DNA of 64,000 bases from Abyssalbus ytuae (GTDB lineage Bacteria > Bacteroidota > Bacteroidia > Flavobacteriales > Flavobacteriaceae). Within the stretch, counting starts at the first letter, position 1. Every line of letters starts with the position of its first letter. The notes beneath the pieces were generated by a model that was given only the letters and a program-made list of their open reading frames with translations, was not told the DNA's origin and made no database searches. The DNA lies in assembly GCF_022807975.1 (NCBI RefSeq), contig NZ_CP094358.1, forward strand, positions 2,666,001 through 2,730,000. The letters are read 5' to 3'. Shown here one piece after another: positions 54,601 through 63,173 of this stretch. The position numbers were made by a program, and so were the translations under genes.

Positions 54601-54657
54601 TTGTGATAGGTGGATATTCAAAATAAAGGCTATAGCTAAAATTAAATATTTTTTCAT
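48622..54657 (-). CDS. Giant alpha-2-macroglobulin family protein with TPR-like N-terminus
   Basis: This 2011-aa protein has a Sec signal peptide (MKKYLILAIAF...LSQSQ), an N-terminal helical region (about 20-400), then MG2-type macroglobulin domains (VALVDKRDQNK, TDRSIYRPGQTAFFKGIV near 600-640), the central A2M domain (AFFFPQLKTDEEGNVSFSFTTPEALTQW), and the thioester-like CNEQ at about C1469 (PFECNEQIFARYYANKL), followed by a helical thioester domain. I start at the ATG 54657; the upstream ATG adds 17 residues that lack signal-peptide logic. No lipobox, unlike YfhM. A2M proteins trap proteases in the periplasm. No pbpC is near. An extremely long gene in one piece. Confidence 0.87.
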   Translation of the reverse strand: MKKYLILAIAFILNIHLSQSQNNYSSLWEKVDNLEKEGLTKSALKIVEDIKAKASKEKEINQKIKALMYASKYALVLEEDAQLLIINNFKQEISDAKFPERNILHSILANLYWQYFQQNRWIIYNRTKTAVKVDKQDFRTWDLQTLFNETSYHFSRSLEKGLMLQQENLSKYDPLLETAKGSKIFRPTLYDFLSHQALQFYKTDENNITKPSYKFEIDNPEYLGEARNFSSLNITAKDTASLQLKALKIYQDLIKFHLNDKEPFALVDVDIDRLNFVKQHATFSGKETMLLKTLASSKNNFKSHEVSGLYDFEVATVLHNQGNTYDPVTNTENQWKRKEAVEICENVISKFPNSVGAEKCKVLKKQILQEELNIQAEAFIPVNKPSKVLVRYKNLSQLNFKLYKLSKSQVEKFNSFYRISDKQNFIKNLDNTSQWSASLKNENDYQLHTTELKIPELDNGFYLIYASPEKNGDNNFAYSIIQSTNLALVDKRDQNKATFQFINRNNGQPVTGMKIKISYKKTYNGNIFNKEYTTDKNGEIHILNSERYIDVNVYAKSKGDEAYFGPLYIYGSNPHTETKYPEAFLFTDRSIYRPGQTAFFKGIVVQKKEDSSVILENMPVTVTLRDANWQEIKTLSLKTNEFGSFYGEFIVPNSGLTGNFTLQATSKQVNLQGNTSIVVEEYKRPKFETKFNPVSDTYKINDNITIKGTATAYAGSNITNAKVVYRVHRKVQYPVWYYWSRPYFNSEPQEIAHGETTTNEKGEYEITFKALADKSIDEKNLPVFNYEVTADVTDINGETRSATTIVNVGYHALTASLSIPEKLDKDKKDHKIQVSTQNLNGQFVPAQVTVKIYKLNSPDKVLRPRPWAAPDYLAFTKEEFTQLFPHEAYNNENDFKKWEKGPLVFEKTFNTANEKEPALGNIKKWESGKYIAELNTTDKFGREVKDVQFTHLYSEKDKTAPDNQLFTITTDKNQYKTGEEVEIKLSSAAQNIFVTIDVEKDRKIVSTYVFNLSNSCEELKIPVNKNDLGGFAVHYSLAAFNTYQNGTLNISVPYPSAQLEIETVTFRDKLQPGQEETWSFKIKGPAGDKVTAEILAGMYDASLDQFLNHQWSFNPNYRLPYSSYNRFNANYSFDIERFQYHNNKRDDYTLPKQYYDHLNWFGLYFGNNLRLRGMATRKSMPAPAAMEMNGAVEVVEEEMAEVSFAKGDTVLANSEADGSGVKEEEQNASASFDGIQPRKNLQETAFFFPQLKTDEEGNVSFSFTTPEALTQWKLQLLAHTRNLETAVKAFTSVTQKELMVIPNAPRFLRQGDKITISSKISNLTDKALSGTATLQLFDALTGKPVDTKLANTNNNKDFSLAAQGNSSVSWTLQIPDDIQAVQYKVLAKAGSFSDGEQNTLPVLTNRMLVTETLHMWVGSGQTKTFTLDKLKNNNSTTLKHHQLTLEITSNPAWYAVQSLPYLMEYPFECNEQIFARYYANKLASHIANSNPRIKEVFDQWKNTEALLSNLEKNEELKSLLIEETPWLRDAHSESEQKKRIGLLFDLTKMSYELQNAKSKLMLSQMEDGAWPWFNGGYPSRFITQHIITGFGHLHHLNVEEFDGDTQQMIHKAVSYLDKAFVKEYEQMKEYAKDLNDDHLSYTQIHYLYMRSFFKEIPLPENVKEITSYYIKQAQKYWLNKNLYAKGQLALILYRSNDKNTAGKILRSLKENSITSQELGMYWKENTAGWFWYQAPIETQSLMIEAFSEIENDTNTIDKLRIWLLKNKQTNRWETTKATTEAVYALLLQGSDWLSVTDMVDVNVGKMKITPEKLEDVKVEAGTGYYKTSWAGAEVTPQMAQVTLTKKGTGIAWGGLYWQYFEDLDKITHADTPLKLSKKLFLKKNTDRGEELKAINNNTTLEVGDLVRVRIELKADREMEFVHMKDMRAAGLEPVNVLSQYKWQDGLGYYESTKDASTNFFFDYLPKGVFVFEYDLRINNAGNFSNGITTIQCMYAPEFTSHSEGVRINIEH

Positions 54658-54749
54658 CTGTATTATTTTATGTGTAAAGAAAGATAAATGATTTATTATC
54701 TGAAACACAAACTGAGTGAAACGGTTGTTTTAGTTATTGAAGATAAGCA

Positions 54750-54775
54750 AAAAACGAGCCAACAAGCTCGTTTTT
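54750..54775 (-). terminator. Terminator of the adhesin-porP-ompA operon
   Basis: A perfect 10-bp stem AAAAACGAGC/GCTCGTTTTT with a 6-nt loop, 27 bp beyond the OmpA-family stop on the minus strand. Confidence 0.85.
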
Positions 54776-54801
54776 AATTATAATTTTGACGCAAAACGAT
54801 A

Positions 54802-56850
54802 TCAGAATCCTTTAATCACAAATTCGCATCTTCTGTTTATTTCATGTTGTTCTTCGGTGCAGGATTCTTCAGTTTCGCAATGGAGGATAGGCTGTGTTTC
54901 GCCGTAACCAACTCCCGAAATTCTTTCAGGTTCGATACCGTTTTCTATAAAGTAGGTGCGTACTGATGTTGCCCGTTTTTCGGAGAGTTCCAGATTGTAT
55001 TTTTCATCGCCCCTTATATCGGTATGAGTTCCTATTTCAATAATCATTTCGGGATATTTTTTCATCAAGGTTATTACCTTATCCAAGACTTTTCTGGAAT
55101 CGCGTCTGAGGTACCATAAGTCATAATCAAAATTTATCTCGTCGGTTTTAACCACCACCCTGTTACGGTCTTTTATAATATCGTTTTCTTTGGCAATAGC
55201 CTCGTTGGCACGTTTTTCCTGCTCTTTTTTTCTTGCCGCTTCTTCCCTGGCTTTTTGTTCTTCAAGTGCCCTGGCTTTTTCTATTTCTACCTGCTCCATT
55301 GATTTGAGGGGCATGGAGGCATCATTGTTTTTATTCCTTTCCTTTTTTAAATAAAGTGTTTTTTGGTTTTCGGTATAACCTTCTTTATTGGCGATTACCG
55401 TATATGTGGTTTCACACTGAACATCAAACCCGAATTTTCCATTGGCATCGGCAGTAATTTTTTCAATGGTGTTTTTCTTATCGCTACTTAAGGCAAGTGA
55501 TGCAAAAGGGACAGGTTTGTTTGTTTTTTCATCTGTAATGGTTCCGGATATAAATTGCATACAATCTTCAATAATCAACGGTTTGGTTTCCACTATTTGG
55601 TATATATCATCACTGCCTTGTCCGCCTGGCCGGTTGGAAGAGAAAAAGCCTTCTTTTGTATCGGCATCTATATAAAAGGAAAAATCGTCGTATCCTGAAT
55701 TAACAGGCAGGCCTACATTGTCGGGCTTGGACAATCCTGCAGGGGTAACGGAGGCTACAAATATATCGAGCATTCCGAAGCCTGGATGGCCATCGGAAGA
55801 AAAATAAAGTTTATTATCGGCTGAGGCAAAAGGAAATTGTTCTTTTCCCGAAGTATTTATTTTTTCACCCAGGTTTTTTGGAGTTCCAAAGCTTCCGTCG
55901 TTATTTATTGAAACAGTATAAATATCAAAAGAGCCATAACCACCGGGCATATCCGAGGCAAAGTAAAGGGTTTTTTCATCGTCACTTAATGCAGGGTGTT
56001 CTGCCGAGTAATCTTCATTATTAAAGGGCAGTGGAGTAATGTTTTTCCATTCGCCCTCTACCAGTTGTGCTTTGCAAATCTGCAGGTGGGTTATTTCATT
56101 ATTATCTTTATTTCTTTTGCCTTTTGCATAGTTGTTTCGGGTAAAGTAAATAGTATTTCCATCTTTGGTAAACGTTGCCATAGCTTCATGTAATTTGGCA
56201 TTAATTTTACCCGGGAGGGGATATGCCACAGAGTCATTTGAATAGAGATTTTCCAACGGGGCTTCGTAGAGGTCCAGATAATACTGGTTATCCCATTTAT
56301 ATAGTTTATCCAGCAGGGTAGTTTCCTTTTTAGTAGCTGAAAATACCAGCTTATCCCGGAATTTAACGGCGCCGAACTCTGAGTTTTCGGTATTAATCCC
56401 AAGGTTGGCTATGGTATACCTGTTTTCGATGGCCCTTACGTTTTCCAGATACTTTTTTGTTACTTCAAACTCCTTTAATTTAAGTTGATCGTCTTTTTTT
56501 TCGTAGTATTGAGCTATTACTTTGTCAGCTTCTTCATAGTCGTCAATGGCTTTTAAGGTATGGGCGTATTTAAAATAATATTCATCATCTACTTTATCGG
56601 GGTAATTTTTTACGATGTAATTATATACCCTGGCAGCATTTCCCATATTTTTAGTATAATAGTAACTGTCTCCAAGGTTTTTTAATACTTCATACGACCG
56701 GTCTTTTTTTGATATCTCCTGATATAGAGGAATAGCTTCACTGTAAAAAGCCCGCTTAAAATAATTGTCAGCTTTTTCAATTTCTTTTTTAAGCTGGGCA
56801 CTTCCGGTTATGGATAAGGTTAAAGTAAGAATAGTAATAATTTTTTTCAT
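54802..56850 (-). CDS. OmpA-family protein with TPR, beta-propeller and carboxypeptidase-regulatory domains (PorE-like)
   Basis: This 682-aa protein has a signal peptide (ending TGSAQ), TPR-like helices (about 20-150), PD40/WD40 repeats (ALSDDEKTLYFASDMPGGYGSFDIY; KLYFSSDGHPGFGMLDIF), a CarboxypepD-reg-like domain (about 435-520), a charged EEQKAREEAARKKEQ linker and a C-terminal OmpA peptidoglycan-binding domain (INFDYDLWYLRRDS, THTDIRGD, GYGETQP). The order matches PorE of the type IX system. It is the third gene of an operon, after the PorP/SprF gene by 12 bp. It likely anchors the surface adhesin's secretion unit. Confidence 0.9.
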   Translation of the reverse strand: MKKIITILTLTLSITGSAQLKKEIEKADNYFKRAFYSEAIPLYQEISKKDRSYEVLKNLGDSYYYTKNMGNAARVYNYIVKNYPDKVDDEYYFKYAHTLKAIDDYEEADKVIAQYYEKKDDQLKLKEFEVTKKYLENVRAIENRYTIANLGINTENSEFGAVKFRDKLVFSATKKETTLLDKLYKWDNQYYLDLYEAPLENLYSNDSVAYPLPGKINAKLHEAMATFTKDGNTIYFTRNNYAKGKRNKDNNEITHLQICKAQLVEGEWKNITPLPFNNEDYSAEHPALSDDEKTLYFASDMPGGYGSFDIYTVSINNDGSFGTPKNLGEKINTSGKEQFPFASADNKLYFSSDGHPGFGMLDIFVASVTPAGLSKPDNVGLPVNSGYDDFSFYIDADTKEGFFSSNRPGGQGSDDIYQIVETKPLIIEDCMQFISGTITDEKTNKPVPFASLALSSDKKNTIEKITADANGKFGFDVQCETTYTVIANKEGYTENQKTLYLKKERNKNNDASMPLKSMEQVEIEKARALEEQKAREEAARKKEQEKRANEAIAKENDIIKDRNRVVVKTDEINFDYDLWYLRRDSRKVLDKVITLMKKYPEMIIEIGTHTDIRGDEKYNLELSEKRATSVRTYFIENGIEPERISGVGYGETQPILHCETEESCTEEQHEINRRCEFVIKGF

Positions 56851-56862
56851 AATACCCCTGGT

Positions 56863-57798
56863 TTAGAAGAATCGTGGTGATTTGTCATATCCTTTTCTTA
56901 GTCCGAGCAAATCTAAATCAAAGAGAACCATTATTTCATGAGTTCCCGAATTGAAATCGCCCAGGTTAGATGTTGTATAATCATAAGCATATCCAATGGT
57001 AAGAGAAGGTAAGGCTTTAACATTAAACATGCCACTAAAGGAATCGTTTATACGATATGATATACCTCCTTCAAACCTGTTATACAGTAAAACATTCATT
57101 GAGGTATCCAAAACCGGAGGCGAACCTTTTACTGCTTTTGCCATAAATGAAGGTTTTAGTTTAAGATCGGGATTGAATTCATGTACATAACCACCAGTTA
57201 AAAAGAAATGAATTTCTTCCGACCCTATTCTGTTTATACCGTTTCTTTCTTCCAGATGTTTATTTTTTAGCAGGTTGGGAACAGAAAAACCAACATAATA
57301 TTTGTCTGTAAAATAAAAAGCTCCTGCCCCGATATTGGGGAAAGTACCTTTTAAATCTTCATTAAAAGCCGGATCATCCTGAATTTCGGGTAACCTGATC
57401 CCGTTAAAATCTGTTTGAAAGTTTGTAAGCCCTGCTTTAATACCCAGTGAGATTTTATGGGTTTCGGCCAATTGTAAGATATATGCAAAATCTGCATAAA
57501 AATTGTTTTCTTTTAGTAAGCCGTCACCAATATTATCGGTAATGATTGAAAGGCCGGTTTCGATTTTTTCAGTCACAGGTGCATGTGCAAAAAATGTAAA
57601 AGTTGTTGGAGCTCCCTCTGCAGATGCCCATTGTGACCTGTGTATACCCCCAAAATTTATAATTCCTAAATTATTGGTTGCGTAAGCCGGGTTCACTACA
57701 TTTTGATTATACATATATTGTGTATACTGCGGATCTTGTTGTGAATACACAAAAAAATGTAGATTAAAAATTACAAGAAGTAAAACTAATATCCTCAT
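56863..57798 (-). CDS. PorP/SprF family type IX secretion membrane protein
   Basis: This 311-aa protein has a signal peptide (ending VYSQQ), then YTQYMYNQNVVNPAYA, the family's opening motif, GGIHRSQWASAEGAPTTF and a beta-barrel body. PorP/SprF proteins pair with type B CTD adhesins, here the upstream gene at 57822-60737 by 23 bp. The next gene is PorE-like. The three form a dedicated adhesin-secretion operon. Confidence 0.93.
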   Translation of the reverse strand: MRILVLLLVIFNLHFFVYSQQDPQYTQYMYNQNVVNPAYATNNLGIINFGGIHRSQWASAEGAPTTFTFFAHAPVTEKIETGLSIITDNIGDGLLKENNFYADFAYILQLAETHKISLGIKAGLTNFQTDFNGIRLPEIQDDPAFNEDLKGTFPNIGAGAFYFTDKYYVGFSVPNLLKNKHLEERNGINRIGSEEIHFFLTGGYVHEFNPDLKLKPSFMAKAVKGSPPVLDTSMNVLLYNRFEGGISYRINDSFSGMFNVKALPSLTIGYAYDYTTSNLGDFNSGTHEIMVLFDLDLLGLRKGYDKSPRFF

Positions 57799-57821
57799 TT
57801 ATTCTTTTTTAAAGGTCAGCT

Positions 57822-60737
57822 TTATTTGCTTAAATAAAGTTTACCCTGTTTGGGGCCTAAATTATTTTTGTTGTAATGAAGTATATAAAAATATACTCCA
57901 CTGGTTGACTCACCTGCACCGTTGTTGGTTCCATCCCAGGCAGGTTTGTTTTTATTTCCTTTGAATAATGATTGACCATACCTGTTAAAAATTTCCAGGG
58001 TATAATCCGGATATATAAATTCTATATTAGGGATATAAAACAAATCATTTCGGCCGTCGCTATTTGGAGAAAAGCCTCCCGGAATAAAAAAATCATGCGC
58101 TTCAGGATTGCAATCTGTAAGGCTGACTATAATTTCCAACCGCTCTTTACTTTCACAGCCTGTTACAGGGTCTAAACCGGCAGCATAATAATCCTCTCCT
58201 TCCTGTAACTCCTCCGTAAGGTTTAAGATAGTGTTGCCCTCAGCAGTATCATACCATACAATTTCATAATCACTTTCCGTCGAAACAATATCCTGCAGGT
58301 CTTGTATAGTCGGACTTTCAAGAGCACAAAACAAATTTTCTCCTGTTAATATTGGAACGGGAGGGTCTACTACTATCACATTAACCTGAAGCCGTGTGGA
58401 ACTTTCACACCCACTAACATTCTCAACAGCATAATATGTGGCATTTACAAGAGGTGTGGAAGGGTCTAATGCATTGCCACTGGTTTCACTGTCGTACCAA
58501 ACAAGCTGGCCGCTACTGGTAGTAGCGGTTAAGTTTGCTACCACTGGGTCATCGCTACTGCAAAATACCTGGGTGCTTTCTGTGGTGGTTACAGGTCCTG
58601 TAGATACTACGGCAACAACTACGCCTACTCTTGCAGAACTCTGGCAATTATTAGAAGAACTGGTAGAGGTTACATAATAATCTTCACCATCAATTAGCAG
58701 TGTGGCCGGATCCAAAGCAGCAGTTGAAGTTTCATCCTCATACCAGGTAAGATTTTCTCCTACATCAATAATTATATCAGCCAGAGTAGGGCCGTTTGGT
58801 GCATAATCTGAGAGGCAAAATATCTGATTGGCATTTAAAACCGGTCCTTCAGGGGCACCTCCAATTGAGAAGTTTTCAACAGATTCAAAATCAAATTCCG
58901 TACGGCATGGGTGAGTATCGTTTTGAGAACTTCTTAAAGTCACCGTATAATCACCTACATCCAGACCTGCAATATCTACGTTATAATTGGCTTGCCCTCC
59001 TGAAAATACAATTGTGTTTTGTAGAAGAATATCAGAATTACTTACTTCTCTTACCTCGTAGGTAACTGTATATTGCCCGTTTGGTAATTGTGGAGCATCT
59101 ACGGCTACTTGCATTGAAGATGCATCACATTCATTATCAACAACAAGGCCTAATTCGATATTTTCCGGAACAATAGCAGCAGAAAAATCAAAATTAATAC
59201 AACTAAACTGATTTGAGGAAGGAGTTATAAACTTTAGATTATAGTCGTAAGCATTTACGGGAAATGCCGAAATATTTACCGGAAGGCTTCCTACACCATT
59301 TACAAAATTTATGATTTGGTTTTCTATTAAAACGGTATCCTTGTTTATTAAATCTGCAATTTCATAATCTACGATATGAGTTCCGTTGGAAGGTAATCCT
59401 GAAGAATCAATAATATTACTGATAATAATATTTGCTTCACTTCCTTCGATACATGCTTCTTCCAAAGCTAATTGAGGATCGTAAATTAAAAAATTATCAG
59501 AATTTATGCTTAAAGATGCACATATCACATTTTGGATATTGGATATGTTGGTGGCCTGAATTGTATACAATCCGGCAGCTGGTACCGGGTTAGGATTAAT
59601 GGTTATGTTTAAGGTATCTTTATCCTCTTCAATCCCCTCTACAGGTATAAAGGATATATTATCAGTAAAAACCAAATCATTGGTATTTACATTTCTAATT
59701 TCATATTCCAGGTCATGTCTTGCATCCTGTTGGGTAGAATTTTGATAGAAGACCGATACATTTAGTGATGTGCCGAGACAGTAATTAGGTGCATTAAATC
59801 TGCCGGATATGTCTCCTATTATAACTTTAACAATTGTGACCTCCGGGTTACAGATTCCATGAGTGGGATAAACCGTATAGCTGAATTGATATATACCGGG
59901 ACCGAAATTGTTATATATTTCTTCAACATTAATTGTGGAGTCATAAGGATCTGTTATTTGATTTGTACTGTTAAAACTTAAATCGGCCCAAACTCCGTTT
60001 CCGTCTTCACCAATAAGCCTGTCAAACAAATTCAAATTTGTATAAACCGACATATCATCATTTTCACAAATAATAAAATCCAAGGCTGTTCCTGCTCTAG
60101 GGGCTCTGTGTACTTCCAGAATTACCTGGGCAACTTCTTCCGGGCAGGTTTCGACACTGCTAACCGTATAAGTAAAATAATAAGTGCCCGGGCCTGCGGC
60201 TTCGGCATTAAAAAACTGGCCGGTTAAATATCCTGTTGAGGTAAGCGGTCCCTCTTCCCAGAGACCATTTTGGTCGGCACTCAGGGAATTGTCAATATTA
60301 TCCAGAAAGCTGAACAAGTTTACCCCTGTTTCATCGCTGCAGGCATTAGCACCTCCATTAACATTATCTTCACCGGGATATCCTCCTAAATTAACGGTAA
60401 CAGTGGCACTTTCACCACATGCGGAGTTTGTGTAGGTAAAAGAGTGAGGACCAAACCGGTTAATTAACCATAAGTTAATTTCTCCTGTTGAGCTATTTAT
60501 AAAAGGGGCATTAATAGGATCATTGGCACTCCAGGTTCCTCCGGAAGCTGGGGTTCCTCCCAATTGTGCAAATAAATTATAACTTTCTAAAGAAGAATCT
60601 GATTCTTTATCACAAATGATAACAGAACTATCTGTTCCGGCACATTGGGAATTCACATTTATTATTCCTGTTAAAAAAAATAGCAGGAATAAAAATAGAA
60701 TTTGTAGATTGCTACGGTTGAGGTAAAGGTTGGGCAT
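57822..60737 (-). CDS. Large T9SS type B adhesin-like surface protein
   Basis: This 971-aa protein has a signal peptide (ending NVNSQ, about residue 31) and many Ig-like beta domains. Three related units at about 625-880 share FC...P-W-Y-D/E-L...YY and CES/R. The C-terminus is a type B gliding-motility-associated domain (FIPGGFSPNSDGRNDLFYI, LEIFNRYGQSLFKG, WDGTNNG, GVYFYILHY). It is exported by T9SS, with the downstream PorP/SprF protein as its specific partner. It could be an SprB-like adhesin or a polysaccharide-binding protein. The C-terminal domain is the firm part. Confidence 0.92.
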   Translation of the reverse strand: MPNLYLNRSNLQILFLFLLFFLTGIINVNSQCAGTDSSVIICDKESDSSLESYNLFAQLGGTPASGGTWSANDPINAPFINSSTGEINLWLINRFGPHSFTYTNSACGESATVTVNLGGYPGEDNVNGGANACSDETGVNLFSFLDNIDNSLSADQNGLWEEGPLTSTGYLTGQFFNAEAAGPGTYYFTYTVSSVETCPEEVAQVILEVHRAPRAGTALDFIICENDDMSVYTNLNLFDRLIGEDGNGVWADLSFNSTNQITDPYDSTINVEEIYNNFGPGIYQFSYTVYPTHGICNPEVTIVKVIIGDISGRFNAPNYCLGTSLNVSVFYQNSTQQDARHDLEYEIRNVNTNDLVFTDNISFIPVEGIEEDKDTLNITINPNPVPAAGLYTIQATNISNIQNVICASLSINSDNFLIYDPQLALEEACIEGSEANIIISNIIDSSGLPSNGTHIVDYEIADLINKDTVLIENQIINFVNGVGSLPVNISAFPVNAYDYNLKFITPSSNQFSCINFDFSAAIVPENIELGLVVDNECDASSMQVAVDAPQLPNGQYTVTYEVREVSNSDILLQNTIVFSGGQANYNVDIAGLDVGDYTVTLRSSQNDTHPCRTEFDFESVENFSIGGAPEGPVLNANQIFCLSDYAPNGPTLADIIIDVGENLTWYEDETSTAALDPATLLIDGEDYYVTSTSSSNNCQSSARVGVVVAVVSTGPVTTTESTQVFCSSDDPVVANLTATTSSGQLVWYDSETSGNALDPSTPLVNATYYAVENVSGCESSTRLQVNVIVVDPPVPILTGENLFCALESPTIQDLQDIVSTESDYEIVWYDTAEGNTILNLTEELQEGEDYYAAGLDPVTGCESKERLEIIVSLTDCNPEAHDFFIPGGFSPNSDGRNDLFYIPNIEFIYPDYTLEIFNRYGQSLFKGNKNKPAWDGTNNGAGESTSGVYFYILHYNKNNLGPKQGKLYLSK

Positions 60738-60880
60738 AGGCAGGTTGGATGTTATGGTTGGGGTGATTGGGACGAAAACTTACATGGCGATAAAGAATTA
60801 TTAATTTGAAAAAAAACTTAAATTCTGAGACAAATCAACATAATTTATTAACAAAAAGCAAGCTTTTTAACATTAAGCAT

Positions 60881-61771
60881 ATGAAATTTCCATCAAATCA
60901 TAAGACTTTTCTTATTTATCTGTTTGTTTGTATGAATATTTACTCTCAAAACTCTTTTGAACAAAGTGTTACCAAGCTAATTGAAAATAAAGAATTTAGA
61001 AAAGTAGAAATCCTTTTAAAAAAAGAAATTTCAATAAAAAATAATGTAAGATTAATAGAATTATTGGGAGATGTATATGGATATCAAAAGAAATGGGAGG
61101 AGGCAAAAGAAACATATAAAAAATTAGTGAACATTAATTCTAATAATGCCAATTATCTTTATAAATATGGCGGAGTGTTGGGTATGATTGCGCTGGAAAA
61201 CAAATTTAAAGGTCTGGGCCTTATAGATGATGTGAAAAAATACTTTGCAAAGGCTGCAGAGCTTGATCCACAACACATAAACGTACGTTGGGCTTTAATA
61301 GAATTATACATTCAGCTTCCCGGAATTGTAGGTGGGAGCTATAAGAAAGCTGAAGAGTATGCCCTGCAATTAAGTGAAATTTCACCCCTTGAAGGATATT
61401 TGGCTAAAGGTTATATAGCCGATTACAGGAAGAGGAATTATGAGGCAGAAATGAATTTTAAAAAGGCCATGGAGCATATTGATAATGTGAAGGAAAATTA
61501 TCCGAGAAACAATCTTAATTACCAGATAGGAAAAATAGCTGCAACTTATAATATAAACTTGAATAAAGGATTGGTTCATCTAAACAGATTTATAAAAAAC
61601 CATTCAACTTCAGATAACGTAACCCTGGATTGGATATATTACCAGATGGCAAGGATATTTAAATTGAAAGGAGATAAAAGCAATGCACTTATAAGTATAG
61701 AGAAAGCCCTTGCTTTAAAACCCGGTTTTACATTGGCTCAAAAAGAAAAGAAGCTCATAGAAGCCATGTAG
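60881..61771 (+). CDS. Secreted TPR-repeat protein
   Basis: This 296-aa protein has a signal peptide and several TPR units (VRLIELLGDVYGYQKKWEEAKETYKKLVNIN; NVRWALIELYIQLPG; TLDWIYYQMARIFKLKGDKSNALISIEKALALKP). I place the start at the ATG 60881; an upstream in-frame TTG at 60806 gives a poor leader before the signal peptide. The gene is divergent from the adhesin operon. Function unknown; likely periplasmic protein interactions. Confidence 0.85.
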   Translation: MKFPSNHKTFLIYLFVCMNIYSQNSFEQSVTKLIENKEFRKVEILLKKEISIKNNVRLIELLGDVYGYQKKWEEAKETYKKLVNINSNNANYLYKYGGVLGMIALENKFKGLGLIDDVKKYFAKAAELDPQHINVRWALIELYIQLPGIVGGSYKKAEEYALQLSEISPLEGYLAKGYIADYRKRNYEAEMNFKKAMEHIDNVKENYPRNNLNYQIGKIAATYNINLNKGLVHLNRFIKNHSTSDNVTLDWIYYQMARIFKLKGDKSNALISIEKALALKPGFTLAQKEKKLIEAM

Positions 61772-61817
61772 TTTTATGGTGAAATCTGTTATCTTTACCC
61801 CATAATAAACTATTTTC

Positions 61818-63173
61818 ATGAGAATTCATTTTATTGCTATTGGGGGTGCTGCCATGCATAATCTGGCATTGGCACTCCATCATAAAGGTTATAAGGTAAG
61901 TGGAAGTGATGATGTAATATTTGAACCGTCAAAATCACGTTTGGAAGCTGTAGGACTATTACCAAATGAATTTGGCTGGTTTCCTGAAAAAATAACCAGG
62001 GAAATTGATGCTGTAATTTTAGGGATGCATGCAAAAAAGGATAACCCCGAACTGGCAAAGGCTCACGAATTAGGATTAAAAATATATTCCTATCCCGAAT
62101 TTTTATACGAACAATCCAAATATAAAACCAGGGTTGTAATTGGAGGCAGCCATGGAAAAACCACAATTACCTCTATGATACTTCATGTTTTAAAGTACCA
62201 TAATATTGAGGTCGATTATATGGTAGGCGCTCAACTTGAGGGTTTTGACACGATGGTACATCTTACCGAAGAAAATGATTTTATTGTTCTTGAAGGAGAT
62301 GAATACTTATCTTCTCCCATAGATATGCGTCCAAAATTTCATTTATATAAACCCAATATAGCTTTGTTAAGTGGAATTGCATGGGATCATATAAACGTTT
62401 TTCCCACATACGATAATTATGTGGAACAATTTAAAATTTTTGTTGATAGTATTGTAAACGGGGGTATTATTGTCTATAATGAAGAAGATGAGGGAGTTAA
62501 AAAAGTAGTTTTATCTTCTGAAAACCCTATACGAAAGCATCCTTATAACACTCCTGAATATAGAGTTGAAAACGGAACTACCTTGTTATATACCCCCGAG
62601 GGTGATATGCCAATAGAAGTTTTTGGCAAACATAATTTGAATAACCTAGAAGGTGCGAAATGGATTTGTCAGCATATGGGGGTTGATGAAGCAGATTTCT
62701 ATGAAGGCATTGCTACTTTTAAAGGGGCTTCAAAAAGGCTTGAAAAAATAAAGGAGAATAATGATTCCGTTATCTATAAAGATTTTGCCCATTCTCCAAG
62801 TAAAGTATTGGCTACTACACAGGCTGTTAAGGAACAATTTCCCCATAGAAAATTAGTGGCCTGTTTAGAACTTCATACATATAGTAGTTTAAATGCCGAA
62901 TTTTTAAAAGAATACGAAGGCACTTTAATCAATGCGGATGTAGCCATAGTGTTTTACTCTCCCGAAGCACTAAAAATTAAAAAACTAACTCAGATAGATA
63001 AAGAACAAATATCTGCATCCTTTAATAAGGAAGGTTTAATAATTTATACAGACCCTAAAGAATTCAAAGATTTTTTATTTGACCTGAACCTGAAAAATGT
63101 TTCTTTATTACTTATGAGTAGTGGTAATTACGGAGGGTTAGACTTTAATGAGGTTAGAAACTTAATAAACTAA
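61818..63173 (+). CDS. mpl: Mpl-like UDP-N-acetylmuramate:tripeptide ligase
   Basis: This 451-aa Mur ligase has the N-terminal Rossmann start IHFIAIGGAAMHNLALAL, the P-loop GGSHGKTT (109-116), YEGD/VLEGDEY and the Mur C-terminal KDFAHSPSKV (catalytic motif). The N-terminus matches Mpl, the peptidoglycan recycling enzyme, more than MurC. The gene's stop overlaps the convergent DUF1569 gene by 4 bp. Housekeeping. Confidence 0.9.
   Translation: MRIHFIAIGGAAMHNLALALHHKGYKVSGSDDVIFEPSKSRLEAVGLLPNEFGWFPEKITREIDAVILGMHAKKDNPELAKAHELGLKIYSYPEFLYEQSKYKTRVVIGGSHGKTTITSMILHVLKYHNIEVDYMVGAQLEGFDTMVHLTEENDFIVLEGDEYLSSPIDMRPKFHLYKPNIALLSGIAWDHINVFPTYDNYVEQFKIFVDSIVNGGIIVYNEEDEGVKKVVLSSENPIRKHPYNTPEYRVENGTTLLYTPEGDMPIEVFGKHNLNNLEGAKWICQHMGVDEADFYEGIATFKGASKRLEKIKENNDSVIYKDFAHSPSKVLATTQAVKEQFPHRKLVACLELHTYSSLNAEFLKEYEGTLINADVAIVFYSPEALKIKKLTQIDKEQISASFNKEGLIIYTDPKEFKDFLFDLNLKNVSLLLMSSGNYGGLDFNEVRNLIN

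Noticed and set aside
54658-54708. N-terminal extension of the A2M protein
   Set aside because: The ATG at 54657 begins a normal signal peptide; the 17 extra residues do not resemble one.
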